64,000 nt of DNA, taken from assembly GCA_016707285.1 (NCBI GenBank), contig JADJIA010000006.1:1-64000 (forward strand). Reading direction: 5' to 3'. Numbering within the stretch: the first letter of the stretch is position 1; every line of letters starts with the position of its first letter. The DNA is from Ignavibacteriales bacterium. Its GTDB lineage: Bacteria; Bacteroidota; Ignavibacteria; Ignavibacteriales; Ignavibacteriaceae. The translations under genes were made by a program, and so were the position numbers. Below, in pieces: positions 18,201 through 29,300 of this stretch. Below the pieces are notes generated by a model. That model was given only the letters and a program-made list of their open reading frames with translations, was not told the DNA's origin and did no database searches.

Positions 18201-20465
18201 TTAAAACTCCGCTTTCACAAACAATGCAGGGAGAATTGGCAGTTGGTTTACCCTCTTTCCTGTTTTTTTATCAAAATAGTAAATATTGGCTCTGTTATAA
18301 AGATTCAAAACACTCGCACCGATGGTAAAATCCGCAAATCCCGTTTTGAACTTCTTTGTCACCGAGAGGTCAAGTCTGTGGTAAGATGGAAGTCTGCCTG
18401 AGTTTTTGATGTCGTAGATAAATTGAGGTTCATAACCATTAAATATGTTGATGGGGGTTGTTCCATCCAACAACAATTTATCAAAGAAACCGGAAATTGG
18501 GGTAAACGGCATACCGGAATTAAGCATCCAGTTTGCTGTGAATTGCCAATTGCCACCCGGACTGAAACCCGCAAGCAAACTGAGCGAATGTCGAACATCA
18601 TATCGTGGTGCATAAGTTAAATCCTTCGCCTGTTTCTCTGCCCAACCAAGGGCATAAGTGGCTCTACCGTAAAACAGACTCCCCTCAAACTTTAGCGAAG
18701 TTTCAACTCCATAGGAAACTCCGTCGATATTCTTAAAATCGAATTGTACTGAAGTAAATTTTTTCTCATTAACTTCCATCAGATTCGACATTATTTTATA
18801 ATACGCCTCAATCTCAAGAACAACTTTGTCTGTAAAATAAGATGTAAATCCCGCAATAAAATGAGTAGCCTCGGCTGCTGTGATATTGTTTGGAATGATT
18901 ATCCAGGGTTCAAAAACCGAGATCAATTCATCCTCGTTTGCGAGAGAAACCAACTCTTGTGAATACCGCCCAAAGGCAAATTTGAAGATCATCAATCTGT
19001 TTAATAAATAAGTGATGCTTATTCTTGGCTCAAAAAGAAATGGCCTCTTGTCAGCCATCGACAAGAGATTAAATCTCATTCCAAGATCGAGCCCTACATC
19101 ATCCCATCTAAAAAATTTATAATTCAGATATGCTGCAAGTGCACTTTTGTTTACAGTGTAATCCATTTCCCGTTCGAGTTGATTTTCCTGTTTCAGGGCA
19201 GTGGTAATATATTTATTCTGAACACCAAAAAGGAGTTGATCCTTGCTGTCATAAATATATGCAAAATCAGCATTTACTGTGAAATCTTTAACATTGTTTT
19301 CCCTTGGCTTTGAACCACTGAAGTTTGGTTCAACCTTTGCCATATAATGTGAATATGAAAATATCACATCAGAAACGAGTGGTGAGCCATTCCATATTTT
19401 ACTCCATTTGAATCCGCCGATATTATTTCTGATATCGTAATCCTCCAATAGCGGATCGTGATTTATAACCTGATCACTGCTTAAAAATGTATGTGCGCTA
19501 AATTTGCTGTTCTCATCGATAGATGGTGAAGAAAAATTCACTTTGAGTGAAAGATCATAAAAATCGAAAGGAGTATCTTTTTCATTCAGGTATTTTCTTA
19601 GAATGCCCGAATAATAACTTTTTCTTCCGGTCATCAGGAAAGAACCTCCGGGAATTGGTCCTTCAACCGCAACTTTGCCGGATAAAAGCCCTGCTTGCAG
19701 TGTCCCTTGATAAAAATTCTTGTTTCCATCCCTGGTTATTATATTAAGAATAGACGAGAGTCGGTCACCTGAAGAAGGAGTAAATCCCCCTTTATAAAAT
19801 TCAAGTGACGAAATAATTTCAGGATCTATTACGCTAAAAATTCCCAATGCGTGAAATGGATTATAAACCGTGGCTCCGTTTAAGAGAACCAGATTCTGAT
19901 CACTCCCTCCCCCACGGACATAATATTTTGATGTGGCATCCCCCGTGGTATTTACTCCGGGATTATTTTGAATTACCCGAAAGATATCCATCTCTGCACC
20001 TACAGGTTGCAATTCTATATCTTTTACTGAAATTTTTTCAAGTCCAAGATCTGTTTCATTTTCCCTGGCATTTCGTTCCCCGACGATTGTCACCTCATCT
20101 ATATCCACTGAAATTCGAGTCAGTTTGATGTTTAGATCATTAATTACGCCCGGTTTTATGTTAATCTCAACCTTGTTTGTCTGATACCCGATACAAGAGA
20201 ATTTAACCACCCTTTGCCCTACAGGAATTGATGGGATAAAATAATATCCCGAACTGTTGGAGGAAGCTCCAAATTTTGTTGTTTCAATAACAATATTTGC
20301 ATATGGTATGATTTCACCCGTTAATGAATCGGAAACTATGCCTCGAAGATTACCTGTGGTCTGGGCTTCAACAGAGGTGTAGAAACCGGTCAAAAGTAAA
20401 ATCGTTAGAATATATGTAAATAATGATGTGTTTGTTTTGGAAAGAAAAAATGGAGATAATAACAC
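18201..20465 (-). CDS. TonB-dependent receptor with carboxypeptidase-like domain
   Basis: A 754-residue outer-membrane receptor. After a signal peptide (about 1-35, ending SVEAQ) comes a CarboxypepD_reg-like domain (about 38-115; GIVSDSLTGEIIPYANIVIE). The TonB plug follows (about 120-230; VIQNNPGVNT, YYVRGGGSDQNLVLLNG, FSVIDPEIISSLEFYKGGF), then a 22-strand-type barrel ending ILPALFVKAEF. It imports an unknown ligand using TonB energy. It is encoded immediately upstream of the DUF4249 lipoprotein, with which it probably forms a surface complex. The true start may be one of the inner Met codons, but the first Met gives a plausible signal sequence. Confidence 0.92.
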   Translation of the reverse strand: MLLSPFFLSKTNTSLFTYILTILLLTGFYTSVEAQTTGNLRGIVSDSLTGEIIPYANIVIETTKFGASSNSSGYYFIPSIPVGQRVVKFSCIGYQTNKVEINIKPGVINDLNIKLTRISVDIDEVTIVGERNARENETDLGLEKISVKDIELQPVGAEMDIFRVIQNNPGVNTTGDATSKYYVRGGGSDQNLVLLNGATVYNPFHALGIFSVIDPEIISSLEFYKGGFTPSSGDRLSSILNIITRDGNKNFYQGTLQAGLLSGKVAVEGPIPGGSFLMTGRKSYYSGILRKYLNEKDTPFDFYDLSLKVNFSSPSIDENSKFSAHTFLSSDQVINHDPLLEDYDIRNNIGGFKWSKIWNGSPLVSDVIFSYSHYMAKVEPNFSGSKPRENNVKDFTVNADFAYIYDSKDQLLFGVQNKYITTALKQENQLEREMDYTVNKSALAAYLNYKFFRWDDVGLDLGMRFNLLSMADKRPFLFEPRISITYLLNRLMIFKFAFGRYSQELVSLANEDELISVFEPWIIIPNNITAAEATHFIAGFTSYFTDKVVLEIEAYYKIMSNLMEVNEKKFTSVQFDFKNIDGVSYGVETSLKFEGSLFYGRATYALGWAEKQAKDLTYAPRYDVRHSLSLLAGFSPGGNWQFTANWMLNSGMPFTPISGFFDKLLLDGTTPINIFNGYEPQFIYDIKNSGRLPSYHRLDLSVTKKFKTGFADFTIGASVLNLYNRANIYYFDKKTGKRVNQLPILPALFVKAEF

Positions 20466-20496
20466 AGTGAATTTTCTTTAAATATTTTGATAAAAT

Positions 20497-20525
20497 AAAA
20501 AGGCTGCCGTCTCCAGCAGCCTTTC
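20497..20525 (-). terminator. Terminator of the 20590-29419 gene cluster
   Basis: The stem AAAGGCTGC / GCAGCCTTT has an 8-nt loop. On the minus strand it is followed by a T-rich stretch (plus strand ATAAAAAGG), about 65 bases beyond the stop of the propeller gene. Confidence 0.8.
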
Positions 20526-20528
20526 TTT

Positions 20529-20560
20529 TAAAGTATCAGGTATTAAGTATCAGGTATCAA
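20529..20560. repeat. Short direct repeat
   Basis: The 13-mer AAGTATCAGGTAT occurs twice in direct succession in the spacer between the propeller gene and its terminator. Its significance is unknown; it resembles slipped duplication. Confidence 0.5.
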
Positions 20561-20589
20561 TTCTAATGCTTTAGACCTCAACTTCAATC

Positions 20590-21888
20590 TTATTTCATGA
20601 GAAGCATTTTGTTTGTAAGTCTTACATTGTTCGAAACCACTTCGTAGATGTAAGTACCTGAAGCCAATTTTGAAGCATCAAATGAATAAGCATAAACGCC
20701 TGATCCAAGATTTTCACTAACGAGAGTAGCTACTTCTTTACCAAGAATATCATAAACCTTCAGGGTTGTGAAACCGGCTGACTTCAATGAGAATTTAATT
20801 TCAGTTGAAGGGTTGAATGGGTTAGGATAGTTCTGGAAAAGTTTAAAGTCATCGGCTACCATACCGAGATCTTTAATACTTGATGGGTTTGGATTGATGA
20901 ATCTTTCAACCGGTGGATAGTTTGAAGCACCAAATGCGATAACATAAGCTGTATCTCCTGATGGTGAAAAAGCTATACCGCGAGGTCTTGCATCAGCTGT
21001 TCCTGGATATGTATTCCAGATTAAGCTATCGGTGATCTCACCAGTTTCGGTGTTCATTGCATACCATGCTCTTGAAGTCCAGAAAGTTGTTGCACCTGGA
21101 TATCTGTTTGGAAGATCATTGTTTGATCCGGCAGATGCCCAAAGACGATTGTATTTTCTGTTCCAAGCCATTGATTCTGAATCAAATCCTTTAAATACTG
21201 TATCAGTTACAGTAAATGGTGAGAATTCATCAGGTCTGGTATATTTTAATACTGCATGGTTGGTATAACCAGCCCAGTATATTGTATTACCATCGGCACC
21301 AACTTCAAATGATCTTGAAAATCCAACTGACGAATCAACTGCGTTTCCAAGGAAATTAAAAGTAGGATCCCAGATTTTGATTGGGTTTCCACCAACTACG
21401 TTTGCAGTGAAGATGTTACCATTGGCATCTGAAGCAGCAGCTACGCCTGAAGCACCAAGAACATTTCTCATAACACCTTTTGATAAGCCGGTTTTGTAGT
21501 CAACCTTCTGAACAAAATCAAAGTGTGTTGCAAGAATATCACCATCGTAGTGAGCTTTCATACCTCTACCTGTGTTTCCAACCAGGGAATCAACAAATGT
21601 TGGTCCAACGAACACTTTAATTGGTGAGAAAGATGCCTGGGTTCCGTCAGGATTAAAGCAAAAGAGCGCACCTGTTTTTACCCATGCGTTACCATTCCAG
21701 ATTGAATCTACAGCAGAACTGTAAAGATGTATCCAGACTCTTCCGTATGGATCGCAAGCGACGCCATGACCGCCTGAACCGAAGCGAAGGCTTGTAGTAT
21801 CCGGGAAATATCCGTCAAAGGTCCATCCTTGAGCGAAAACCCCGCTTGTCAGCAACACAAACATAAATAGTGCAGCTAATTTTTTCAT
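20590..21888 (-). CDS. Secreted beta-propeller protein with T9SS type A sorting domain
   Basis: A 432-residue secreted protein with signal peptide 1-19 (FVLLTSGVFA). The body (about 25-340) has repeated blade-like segments (GVACDPYGRVWIHLYSS, AAASDANGNIFTANVVG, FEVGADGNTIYWAGYT, IAFSPSGDTAYVIAF), predicting an NHL/SMP-30-like propeller. Residues about 350-432 are a T9SS type A sorting domain (NYPNPFNPSTEIKFSL, VYDILGKEVATLV, ASGTYIYEV, KMLLMK). A strong ribosome site (AGGAGATACAAAATG) fixes the start. It is last in the five-gene cluster led by the TonB receptor at 29419. Function unknown; it is probably surface displayed. Confidence 0.88.
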   Translation of the reverse strand: MKKLAALFMFVLLTSGVFAQGWTFDGYFPDTTSLRFGSGGHGVACDPYGRVWIHLYSSAVDSIWNGNAWVKTGALFCFNPDGTQASFSPIKVFVGPTFVDSLVGNTGRGMKAHYDGDILATHFDFVQKVDYKTGLSKGVMRNVLGASGVAAASDANGNIFTANVVGGNPIKIWDPTFNFLGNAVDSSVGFSRSFEVGADGNTIYWAGYTNHAVLKYTRPDEFSPFTVTDTVFKGFDSESMAWNRKYNRLWASAGSNNDLPNRYPGATTFWTSRAWYAMNTETGEITDSLIWNTYPGTADARPRGIAFSPSGDTAYVIAFGASNYPPVERFINPNPSSIKDLGMVADDFKLFQNYPNPFNPSTEIKFSLKSAGFTTLKVYDILGKEVATLVSENLGSGVYAYSFDASKLASGTYIYEVVSNNVRLTNKMLLMK

Positions 21889-21956
21889 TTTGTATCTCCT
21901 ATGTGAGTTGATTATGAGCTATAAAAATAGTAAACTATTTCCGAATAAAAAGTGAA

Positions 21957-23210
21957 TTATTTTCTACCTGAATAAGCTGCACCTTGCACGCCCATCAGGA
22001 CTTTTACGATTGTTTGGTCGTTTGTTTTTCCAGAAACCAGACCTGAAGCTCTTGTGTAATAGAGGTTCGAGCTGTTATCCCATGTAAGATACATGGCGTT
22101 TAATGGAAGAAATACTCCCGGGTAATGAACTGAAACAACTCCTGCCGGAGTAACCTTCAGAATTGGTTCAACATTGTTTGTCGCCAGGAAAATATTCCCG
22201 TTGATGTCCATCGTAAATTGATTGATATAAACATTAAATCCGACCGATGCACTGAGATTGGCAACAGTCTGTGCATTTGCAGGGTCTATATCACCGTTTA
22301 CATCCAATGGGAATCTGTAGAGAATACCGGCGGAATCCTTTTTAACAGCAACATATACTGCGTTGTTATAGACTCTGATGGCAGAGGCAGTAGCAACAAA
22401 GGGATATGATTTCAGAACTTTTGTGGGACTCACTCTAAACAGGGATGCATTATCACCACAAGCCCAGATATTTCCCGCTTCATCAAAATCGATATCAGCT
22501 ATTTTTACTGTATTTGGAGTGATTGCAAACCATGAAGCGATTGCCGCACCTTCCGTCATTCTAAAAATGGCACGAAGTGAATTTCTTACACCATAAAGAG
22601 CACCGTCAGGTCCCATTTTGAGGCTTGTGAAGACATATCCACCACCGATTGAAGGTGTAAAGTTAGACTTAACTCCTGCCGGAGTAACTTTAACGATATT
22701 ATTAGTTACTCCACTTGTAAGGAGTGAATAGTACATGTTACCGTTTTTGTCAAATTCGAGTGCTGAGGGCAACTCAAAACTTTGAAACGCAAATGGAAAC
22801 TCCGCTGCCTGTATCAGTTTAACAGTTACAGTATTGCTGAAAGCAAGTGCACCTTTTACTCTGATTTTTACAAGTGCAGTTGCACCGGCTGCTGAGACAA
22901 CTCCTGCCCTTACTTTTATCATGGTTGGAGAAGCCTCAAGAACAGTTCCAATCGACTGATTGAAATAAACTGTATTCTCTGTGAGTACACTTGAGAAGTT
23001 TGTGCCTGTGATTGTCAACTCGGTTATTCCACTTAATCCACTGTCAGGGGTCACTGTTGAGATAACAGGATCCGGCTTAACAGCAACATTGGGGTCAAAC
23101 AGAGTGGTTGTTGTGTCGTTACCACACCCGGAGAAGAGTATCATCGTCGATATCAGAAGATATACCGGGAGCAGAACATTTTTAATTTTATTCATAAAAA
23201 TAGCTTTCAT
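21957..23210 (-). CDS. Lipoprotein with IPT/TIG domain and beta-propeller
   Basis: A 417-residue lipoprotein (lipobox LFSGC, Cys29). Residues about 48-130 form an IPT/TIG immunoglobulin-like domain (ISTVTPDSGLSGITELTITG, FNQSIGTVLEASPTMIKVR). The rest has propeller-type repeats (LEFDKNGNMYYSLLTSG, LKMGPDGALYGVRN, IDFDEAGNIWACGDN, FTMDINGNIFLATNN). In Bacteroidota, TIG plus NHL lipoproteins often sit beside TonB receptors and bind glycans or peptides at the surface; here that is inferred from context. An alternative start at Met6 exists. Its architecture parallels that of the next gene, but it is anchored by lipid rather than by T9SS. Confidence 0.85.
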   Translation of the reverse strand: MKAIFMNKIKNVLLPVYLLISTMILFSGCGNDTTTTLFDPNVAVKPDPVISTVTPDSGLSGITELTITGTNFSSVLTENTVYFNQSIGTVLEASPTMIKVRAGVVSAAGATALVKIRVKGALAFSNTVTVKLIQAAEFPFAFQSFELPSALEFDKNGNMYYSLLTSGVTNNIVKVTPAGVKSNFTPSIGGGYVFTSLKMGPDGALYGVRNSLRAIFRMTEGAAIASWFAITPNTVKIADIDFDEAGNIWACGDNASLFRVSPTKVLKSYPFVATASAIRVYNNAVYVAVKKDSAGILYRFPLDVNGDIDPANAQTVANLSASVGFNVYINQFTMDINGNIFLATNNVEPILKVTPAGVVSVHYPGVFLPLNAMYLTWDNSSNLYYTRASGLVSGKTNDQTIVKVLMGVQGAAYSGRK

Positions 23211-23230
23211 TTTTTAACCCGTCTGATAAA

Positions 23231-24247
23231 TTAATACTCAAATCTGACAGTGAAGTTGTGAACTGAGCTGAAGATTCCAAATGGTGTATAAGCATAATCA
23301 ACAGCCATTTTGATACCATCCAGTTCAGGACGAATACCAAAGCCGAGGTTGTACTCTTTTTCATCATTAGGGAACGAAACTCCGCCACGCAGGTAAACCC
23401 ACTTCATAAAATTATACTCGCCACCGATATATAATTGCTCGGGATAATCTCTCGGGTGAGAAACATCAACAGCAAGAAGGAAGGAGTGTTGATTAGCAAG
23501 ACTTGGGAAAAAGTCCATCAGATTCATTGCCACACCTATCTTAAAGTTCAACGGAAGCTGGAAACCATCCTCTTTATACTTTATTTCGGTTGAGAAATTC
23601 CTTACACTCATTCCAAAATTAAGGCTCTTGAATCCGGTTTTATAGAAAATACCAAAATCGTAAGCAAGTGTAGTGAGTGAATTTTCTTCAGTTAGCATTT
23701 TACCTGTGTTGTCAAAAGAAATCGGGCTGACACCCAGATTCTGGCGGACATATTTAACCTGTCCACCGACACTGAATTTTTCAGACAGAGCGTTGGCATA
23801 TCCAACACCTATTGCAATAGCAGTTGGTGTGAATGTTCCAACATCCCTGTAACCTCTCTCCGTGGTTCCATCAACTACGGTCATCAAGAGATCACCATAA
23901 TTAACAGCCATCACTGAAGCACCAAACTTACCCCATGAAGGGTCAGCCGGTTGAAGTGAAAAACTCGAATATACATAATTGATATCTGCGATCCATTTGT
24001 TAACACCTGCGGAAACATCACCGCGGGTATCACCAAATGCCATTGTGGCAGGATTGTAGAACAGTGCTGCAGACCCGCTTTCTATAGCTGTGAAGGTCTC
24101 TCCCATACCTGTTGCTCGCGCATCGGTTGGAACACTTAAAAATTTCATACCTGCCTGCGCTAACTTCGTCCGCTGTGCGAGAGTGTCAGGCTGGAGAAAG
24201 CTTACGGCAAGGAACATCGTCGCCGTAATTAATAAATACTTTTTCAT
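23231..24247 (-). CDS. PorV/PorQ-family outer membrane beta-barrel protein
   Basis: A 338-residue outer-membrane protein with signal peptide 1-24 (FLQPDTLAQ) and a FadL-like barrel. The start of the mature protein (AGMKFLSVPTDARATGMGE, SAALFYNPATMAF) is the hallmark of the PorV/PorQ family. PorV is the T9SS component that shuttles cargo to the attachment complex. This copy may be a paralogue dedicated to the neighbouring proteins, not the housekeeping PorV. It ends in the usual aromatic strand (FTVRFEY) for barrel assembly. It lies 22 bases downstream of the FN3 protein and 20 bases upstream of the TIG lipoprotein. Confidence 0.87.
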   Translation of the reverse strand: MKKYLLITATMFLAVSFLQPDTLAQRTKLAQAGMKFLSVPTDARATGMGETFTAIESGSAALFYNPATMAFGDTRGDVSAGVNKWIADINYVYSSFSLQPADPSWGKFGASVMAVNYGDLLMTVVDGTTERGYRDVGTFTPTAIAIGVGYANALSEKFSVGGQVKYVRQNLGVSPISFDNTGKMLTEENSLTTLAYDFGIFYKTGFKSLNFGMSVRNFSTEIKYKEDGFQLPLNFKIGVAMNLMDFFPSLANQHSFLLAVDVSHPRDYPEQLYIGGEYNFMKWVYLRGGVSFPNDEKEYNLGFGIRPELDGIKMAVDYAYTPFGIFSSVHNFTVRFEY

Positions 24248-24269
24248 AATCTTTTCAGTCCCGGTTAAG

Positions 24270-26324
24270 TTAGCGAATAATTACAAATTTAACCGTGTGT
24301 TTTTCACCGGTCTTTGTGTCTGTAATAACACCAATATATACACCACTAACAACAATCTGACCTGATGAGGTAACCTGGTTCCAGAACTCATCGCCCGATC
24401 CGTCGTTGTGCTCGATAGTTTTGATCAATTCACCCATTTCGGTGTAGATCTTTATCGTGCATTCTCCGGGTATATCATAAAATGCTATTCTGTCGCCTGC
24501 CGCACCACCCGGGAAGCGCACCTGATCGGGCACAGAACTCGAGTTATACGGATTCGGAACAACTCTAATTTGATTTAGCGCAGTACCGGCTTTTCTTTTT
24601 AGTCTTGCAGGATCATACGATTGTGAATAATATCTTGAGCTTTTCGCTCCACCGGCACCAACTGCAGAAACATAATAGTAATAATCGAATCCTCTTGAAA
24701 GTGAGGTATCGTTATATGATGTGGTTCCGGCAGGAAGTGTCTGAATCAGATGATATGTTGAGTCAACATTTGCAGAAGCTCTCCAGATCTCGTAACCCGA
24801 TGGATTTTCACCATCATAAAGTGACCAGGAAAGAGTAATTCTGTCGCCACCTGATTTGATATCAAGAATCTTTGGTGGTTTTGGTGGATTCGGAATGGTT
24901 GCCCAGTTGGCATCATAAGCATCTTTGATTTTTTTGAAAGTTGCCATAAGGGAATCTTTTCCCTTCATAACTTCCTGATTTTTTTGCAACGCTGTTATTG
25001 TTCCATTCTTAAATCTTTTACCAACTTCAAGTCCGGCTTCATAACCCATACCTGCAACAGCTTCTGCCCAAACGATGGTAACAGAATCACCGGGTGCTAA
25101 AGTGTAAGGACCATATCCATTAACTGCCGAAGTTCCACCGGTACCGGTTCCGTAAGGAGCAGCGGTTTGAGCGGCATAATTACCATCAGGTTGAACAGAT
25201 TTAGCATGTCTTGGTGATTTGTGACCTGCTGACATAAGGGTATATTCACCCTGCATTCTGTTCACGTTGAATGCGTTGTTTCCGGCAAGGAATTCGTTTC
25301 TGTCAGAATCTTCCCATCCGGTGGTGGATGGCTGACTCGGATCATCAGATTTGTCGGTTGCTGATTTATCTGCATGAAGTGTAATGTTACCAACAAACTG
25401 CCATGCAGCGAGACGACCTACTGTGTCACCTTTGTCAAGATATCTTGCAGCATTGGAGTTAATCGACCATATCGGTCCTCCAATATTGTCATAAGTTACT
25501 TCTTTTGCCGGGTGATATCCGTGCCATGAGAACTGGCATCTGAACTGTTCACCAACAGGGTCAACTTCAACGCCATCACCTCTGGTATCCACCATGGTAT
25601 TAATACCCCATCCGGACGAGTTACCGATAACATACCGGGCTTGTTTATTGATGGAATATCTAAATGTATAGTAGAGATAAACACCTGTTAAAGTGTTGTT
25701 TGGAAGTTCGATAGTTGTTGGATCAGCGTCAGTGTTTCCGGTGTTTTTATATGTATATTCATACACAATAAAATTGTCATATCCGGGTGCACTGAACTGA
25801 TAAATTTTTCTGTTCATGGTTAAACCCAGCTGGGTGTGTACCACATTATCCAACATTCTGTCTGCTTTAAGTGTAGGATCTATTCTGTCGATCGAAACAT
25901 CTTTCTCATACGAGATATTCCCGTCAACATTAACAATCGGAGCATCATATTTGGATATGAGTTCAAATTTTTCAGGGAAAGCAGCCCAGAATTGTGGGTT
26001 TCTTGGTCCAATTGACACAACCTTCACGGGATAAAAATCACCTTTTGCGTCGGTGAAGTTGGCAGCGCCAATCCAGTGACCTTTCATGGCAACATTATCC
26101 TGATAACGGTAGATGGCAGGATAAGCGAGCCCTTCTTGCTGGGTTTTTACAAATCCCTGCTCTTCAAGCTCACTTCCAATTTCTGAATACCAGCTGTGCA
26201 ATGAGCCAACTGACATCCATTTATTCTTAAACTGTGCATTCACATCCATTGAACCAAGTATCAACAGCAGAGTAAAGACAGTTAAGAACGACTTTGAAAA
26301 TTTAATTACAATTTCTTTTTTCAT
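24270..26324 (-). CDS. Secreted protein with FN3 domain and variant PNPYN C-terminal domain
   Basis: A 684-residue exported protein from the ATG at 26324, which has a perfect ribosome site (GAGGAAATAATG). The open frame itself extends to 26366. A signal peptide ends VNAQ. The N-terminal two-thirds match no family I recognise. A fibronectin type III domain follows (PPKILDIKSGGDRITLSWSL ... YYYYVSAVG). The C-terminus has VVPNPYNSSSVPDQVRFPGG, then TIKIYTEMGELIKTIEHNDG, SGVYIGVI and KFVIIR. This resembles a FlgD-Ig-like or T9SS-related tail but has PNPYN where type A cargo has NPFNPST. It sits between a TonB receptor and a PorV-like gene, suggesting that it is exported cargo or a receptor partner. 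Confidence 0.78.
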   Translation of the reverse strand: MKKEIVIKFSKSFLTVFTLLLILGSMDVNAQFKNKWMSVGSLHSWYSEIGSELEEQGFVKTQQEGLAYPAIYRYQDNVAMKGHWIGAANFTDAKGDFYPVKVVSIGPRNPQFWAAFPEKFELISKYDAPIVNVDGNISYEKDVSIDRIDPTLKADRMLDNVVHTQLGLTMNRKIYQFSAPGYDNFIVYEYTYKNTGNTDADPTTIELPNNTLTGVYLYYTFRYSINKQARYVIGNSSGWGINTMVDTRGDGVEVDPVGEQFRCQFSWHGYHPAKEVTYDNIGGPIWSINSNAARYLDKGDTVGRLAAWQFVGNITLHADKSATDKSDDPSQPSTTGWEDSDRNEFLAGNNAFNVNRMQGEYTLMSAGHKSPRHAKSVQPDGNYAAQTAAPYGTGTGGTSAVNGYGPYTLAPGDSVTIVWAEAVAGMGYEAGLEVGKRFKNGTITALQKNQEVMKGKDSLMATFKKIKDAYDANWATIPNPPKPPKILDIKSGGDRITLSWSLYDGENPSGYEIWRASANVDSTYHLIQTLPAGTTSYNDTSLSRGFDYYYYVSAVGAGGAKSSRYYSQSYDPARLKRKAGTALNQIRVVPNPYNSSSVPDQVRFPGGAAGDRIAFYDIPGECTIKIYTEMGELIKTIEHNDGSGDEFWNQVTSSGQIVVSGVYIGVITDTKTGEKHTVKFVIIR

Positions 26325-26365
26325 TATTTCCTCAGATTTATATTCCATTCCTGGTTCACTGATCA

Positions 26366-29300
26366 TTACTTAAGTTCAACCATTATTCTCAAACCCCAAT
26401 AGATTGCTCTTGGGTTTAAGAAAGCTGTGTAAGCAAGGTTTGGCATATCAATGTATGATTTGTTTTTACGCCATTCTTCTTTTTGAGATTCGCTGGCATT
26501 ATCATCCCAAGGAATGTACTCTCCGGTTCTTACATCTCCGGGTTTGTCTTCTCCAACTATATTTTTATATCCAAATTGACTGAATTCAGATGCAAGATGG
26601 AGTGACTGCATATAAGCATCATAATCTTTTGCATCAACAAAGCCGGCTCTGTAATCGAGGTACTTTATGTTGAAAAGATTGGATATATCAGCAAACATCT
26701 CAAGTCCTACAGGTCCAAGTCTGAAGGTTTTCGAAATTCTCATGTCAAAATTGTAAAAATCTTTCCATTGAATGTTATTCGAGAAACCGGGTCTTGTGCC
26801 GCCGGGGCCTGTCCATGCAAAATATGTTCCCGATGACCAGGTTGCAAGAAGATTGATTCTGATATCCTCGAGCAAATAAATGCCACCAATTTCAGGACCA
26901 AATTGCATTGGTGTAAAGATGTCGATGTTGGCTCTGCCATAAGGCTGAGGAACAGGTTTCACCTGATCAAAAAGTGCTGTATTTCTTTCAGATTCTCTTT
27001 GAAGAGCAGGGTTTTCGTAATAGGTTGGAAGTCCAAAATAGCCGTAGGAAGCAACCATGTATGTGTAGTTAACAAAACCGGTTATCCATTCACCTCTGTT
27101 TTTAGTAAGTGTAACTTCAAACCCGCGGATATCACGGTACATGTTTGGTTCAGGAACACTGTATGAAACCGAGTTGTCGCGGCTGATATAACCTACAAGT
27201 CTTGACTCGTCACTAACATCTTTGTAGTAACCCGCAAGTCTAAGAAGGAACATATCACCAAGATTGTGCTCATAACCCAACTCATAAGCCACTGTTTTTG
27301 GAAGTGGATTGTTTGGATTTGCAAGTCTGGTAACTGCATTGTTTGTAGTATTTCTTCTAAGAAGGTAAAGATTCTCAGGAGCAGGCATCGATCTGAAGTG
27401 ACCATAGTTGAAAAACAACTTGCTGTTCACTGTAATAGGAAATGCCACGCCCAATCTTGGACTTAAACTTAGTATTTTCTCGGTGGATTCTTTCATCAAC
27501 AGATTGTCGATGTCTGAAGAATATGCACCTGAAAAAGCTTTGTTGTATGCATCATAAAGATACCACTCTCCACCTGCGTGTGAATAATCGAGACGAAGTC
27601 CGATATTGGCTATCATTCCTTCAAACTCAAGTTTTGTCTGACCATAAATGGCTCCCCTTACAGGGAATGTGTGCCATTTGGAGGTAGAGTTACTTGTTGG
27701 GAGTGAAGGCTCAATAAGAGCGTAGTTAACATTGTTATCGGTGTAGATGAATTCAACACCTGCTTTAACCGCCATAATTTTGTTGAGCTGGCTTGAAAAA
27801 TCAAACCTGCTGCTCCAGGTATAAACCTTTGAACTGTCTCTGGAGTTTGAATACCCCAAGCCCATGTTCATCGAGCTTCCGATACCTGACGAAAATCCGC
27901 TAAATACACCAAATGGTGATTCATCATAAAAATTGTTACCAATTTTCACAACATTACCGGTGTTTCTTGGGCTGCCCGGATTGGTGCTGTATTCAGAACC
28001 AACAACATTTAATTGAACTTCATAAAAAGTTGATGGTGAAAGAACATGCACAAACTTTGCGCCCAACATTTTTCTGTCAACTTTTGTTGGTGCCCAATAA
28101 TCCGTTGCAAAAGCTCTTGCATCAGAATAACTTGCTCCTGAACGAATGTCCATATCTGAGACAATCGAATATGCGGAACGGAAAATACCGGGTCCACCAC
28201 TTCTTGAACTGCTGGTGCCAGTCTGTAATCCGAGTAAACCTTCAATAGTAAATTTCATTCCTTGTGCGATGTCAGAAGTAATCTTTACGTGAGTACTCCA
28301 ATCATGATAGGAATTTGTTGAAAGTGGAATTACATACATTTCGCGGCTGGTTCTGTAGGAGGCGAGGAATCTAAGATCACCAAGACTTGAACTTACAACG
28401 GGAACTGGTCCACTAATGCTAAAGTCCATATCATAGTCGGGTTGAGTGATTCCCATCGGTTTTCTGTGCTGCCACAAAAACAATTGCTGAGCAGCTTCAG
28501 GTGTAAGATCGTTAGAAGGATCTTCATCGGATAAAAGTTCCTGAGAAACTTTATCCCATCCTCTAAATTCATGGTATTGAGCCATTGTATAAGCATCCCA
28601 GGCTCCGCTTTTTGTACCTGCGAATGCTACTGCGGGATCAACATAAGGTCTGATGTAGTAGGCATTGTAGTCATTTGGTTGCTCACCCCAGTTTTTTGCA
28701 CCTGCGGGTCTGTATCTGCCAAGAAATACTACATTATATTTATCTCTTTTTCCTTCAGTGGTAACCACATTCACGAGACCGGAACGGATATTACCATATT
28801 CGGCGTTAAAACCACCGGTTTGAATCTGAATTTCTTCAACAGAGGTAAAACTGATTCCTGTATAAGAAGAGTTATCTCTTTCATCTCTAAAAGTGATACC
28901 ATTGATCATAAATGCAGTCTGATCTGAGCCACCACCTCTTACGGTCAAGCCCTGAACACCTGCTTGCAAGCCAATAACACTTGCAACGCTTACTATCGGA
29001 AGATTTGCTACATCTTCCATTGAAATGTTAACAACGCTGGAAGAAACATCTTTCTCGATCACGGGTTGAGTAGCGATGATAACTACTTCCTCTGTGGTCA
29101 TCGATTCATCAGCCAAAGTAAAATCCACTGTTGTGGTCTGGTTGATGTTTACCTTAACTTCCTGGTATGATTTTGATCCGTACCCGATCATCGATGCTTT
29201 AACTGTGTAGCTGCCCGGTGATATGTTCAGGATAACAAAATATCCTTCAAAATCCGTTTTTGCTCCCAGCTTTGTGCCTTCAATGATGATCGTGGCACCA

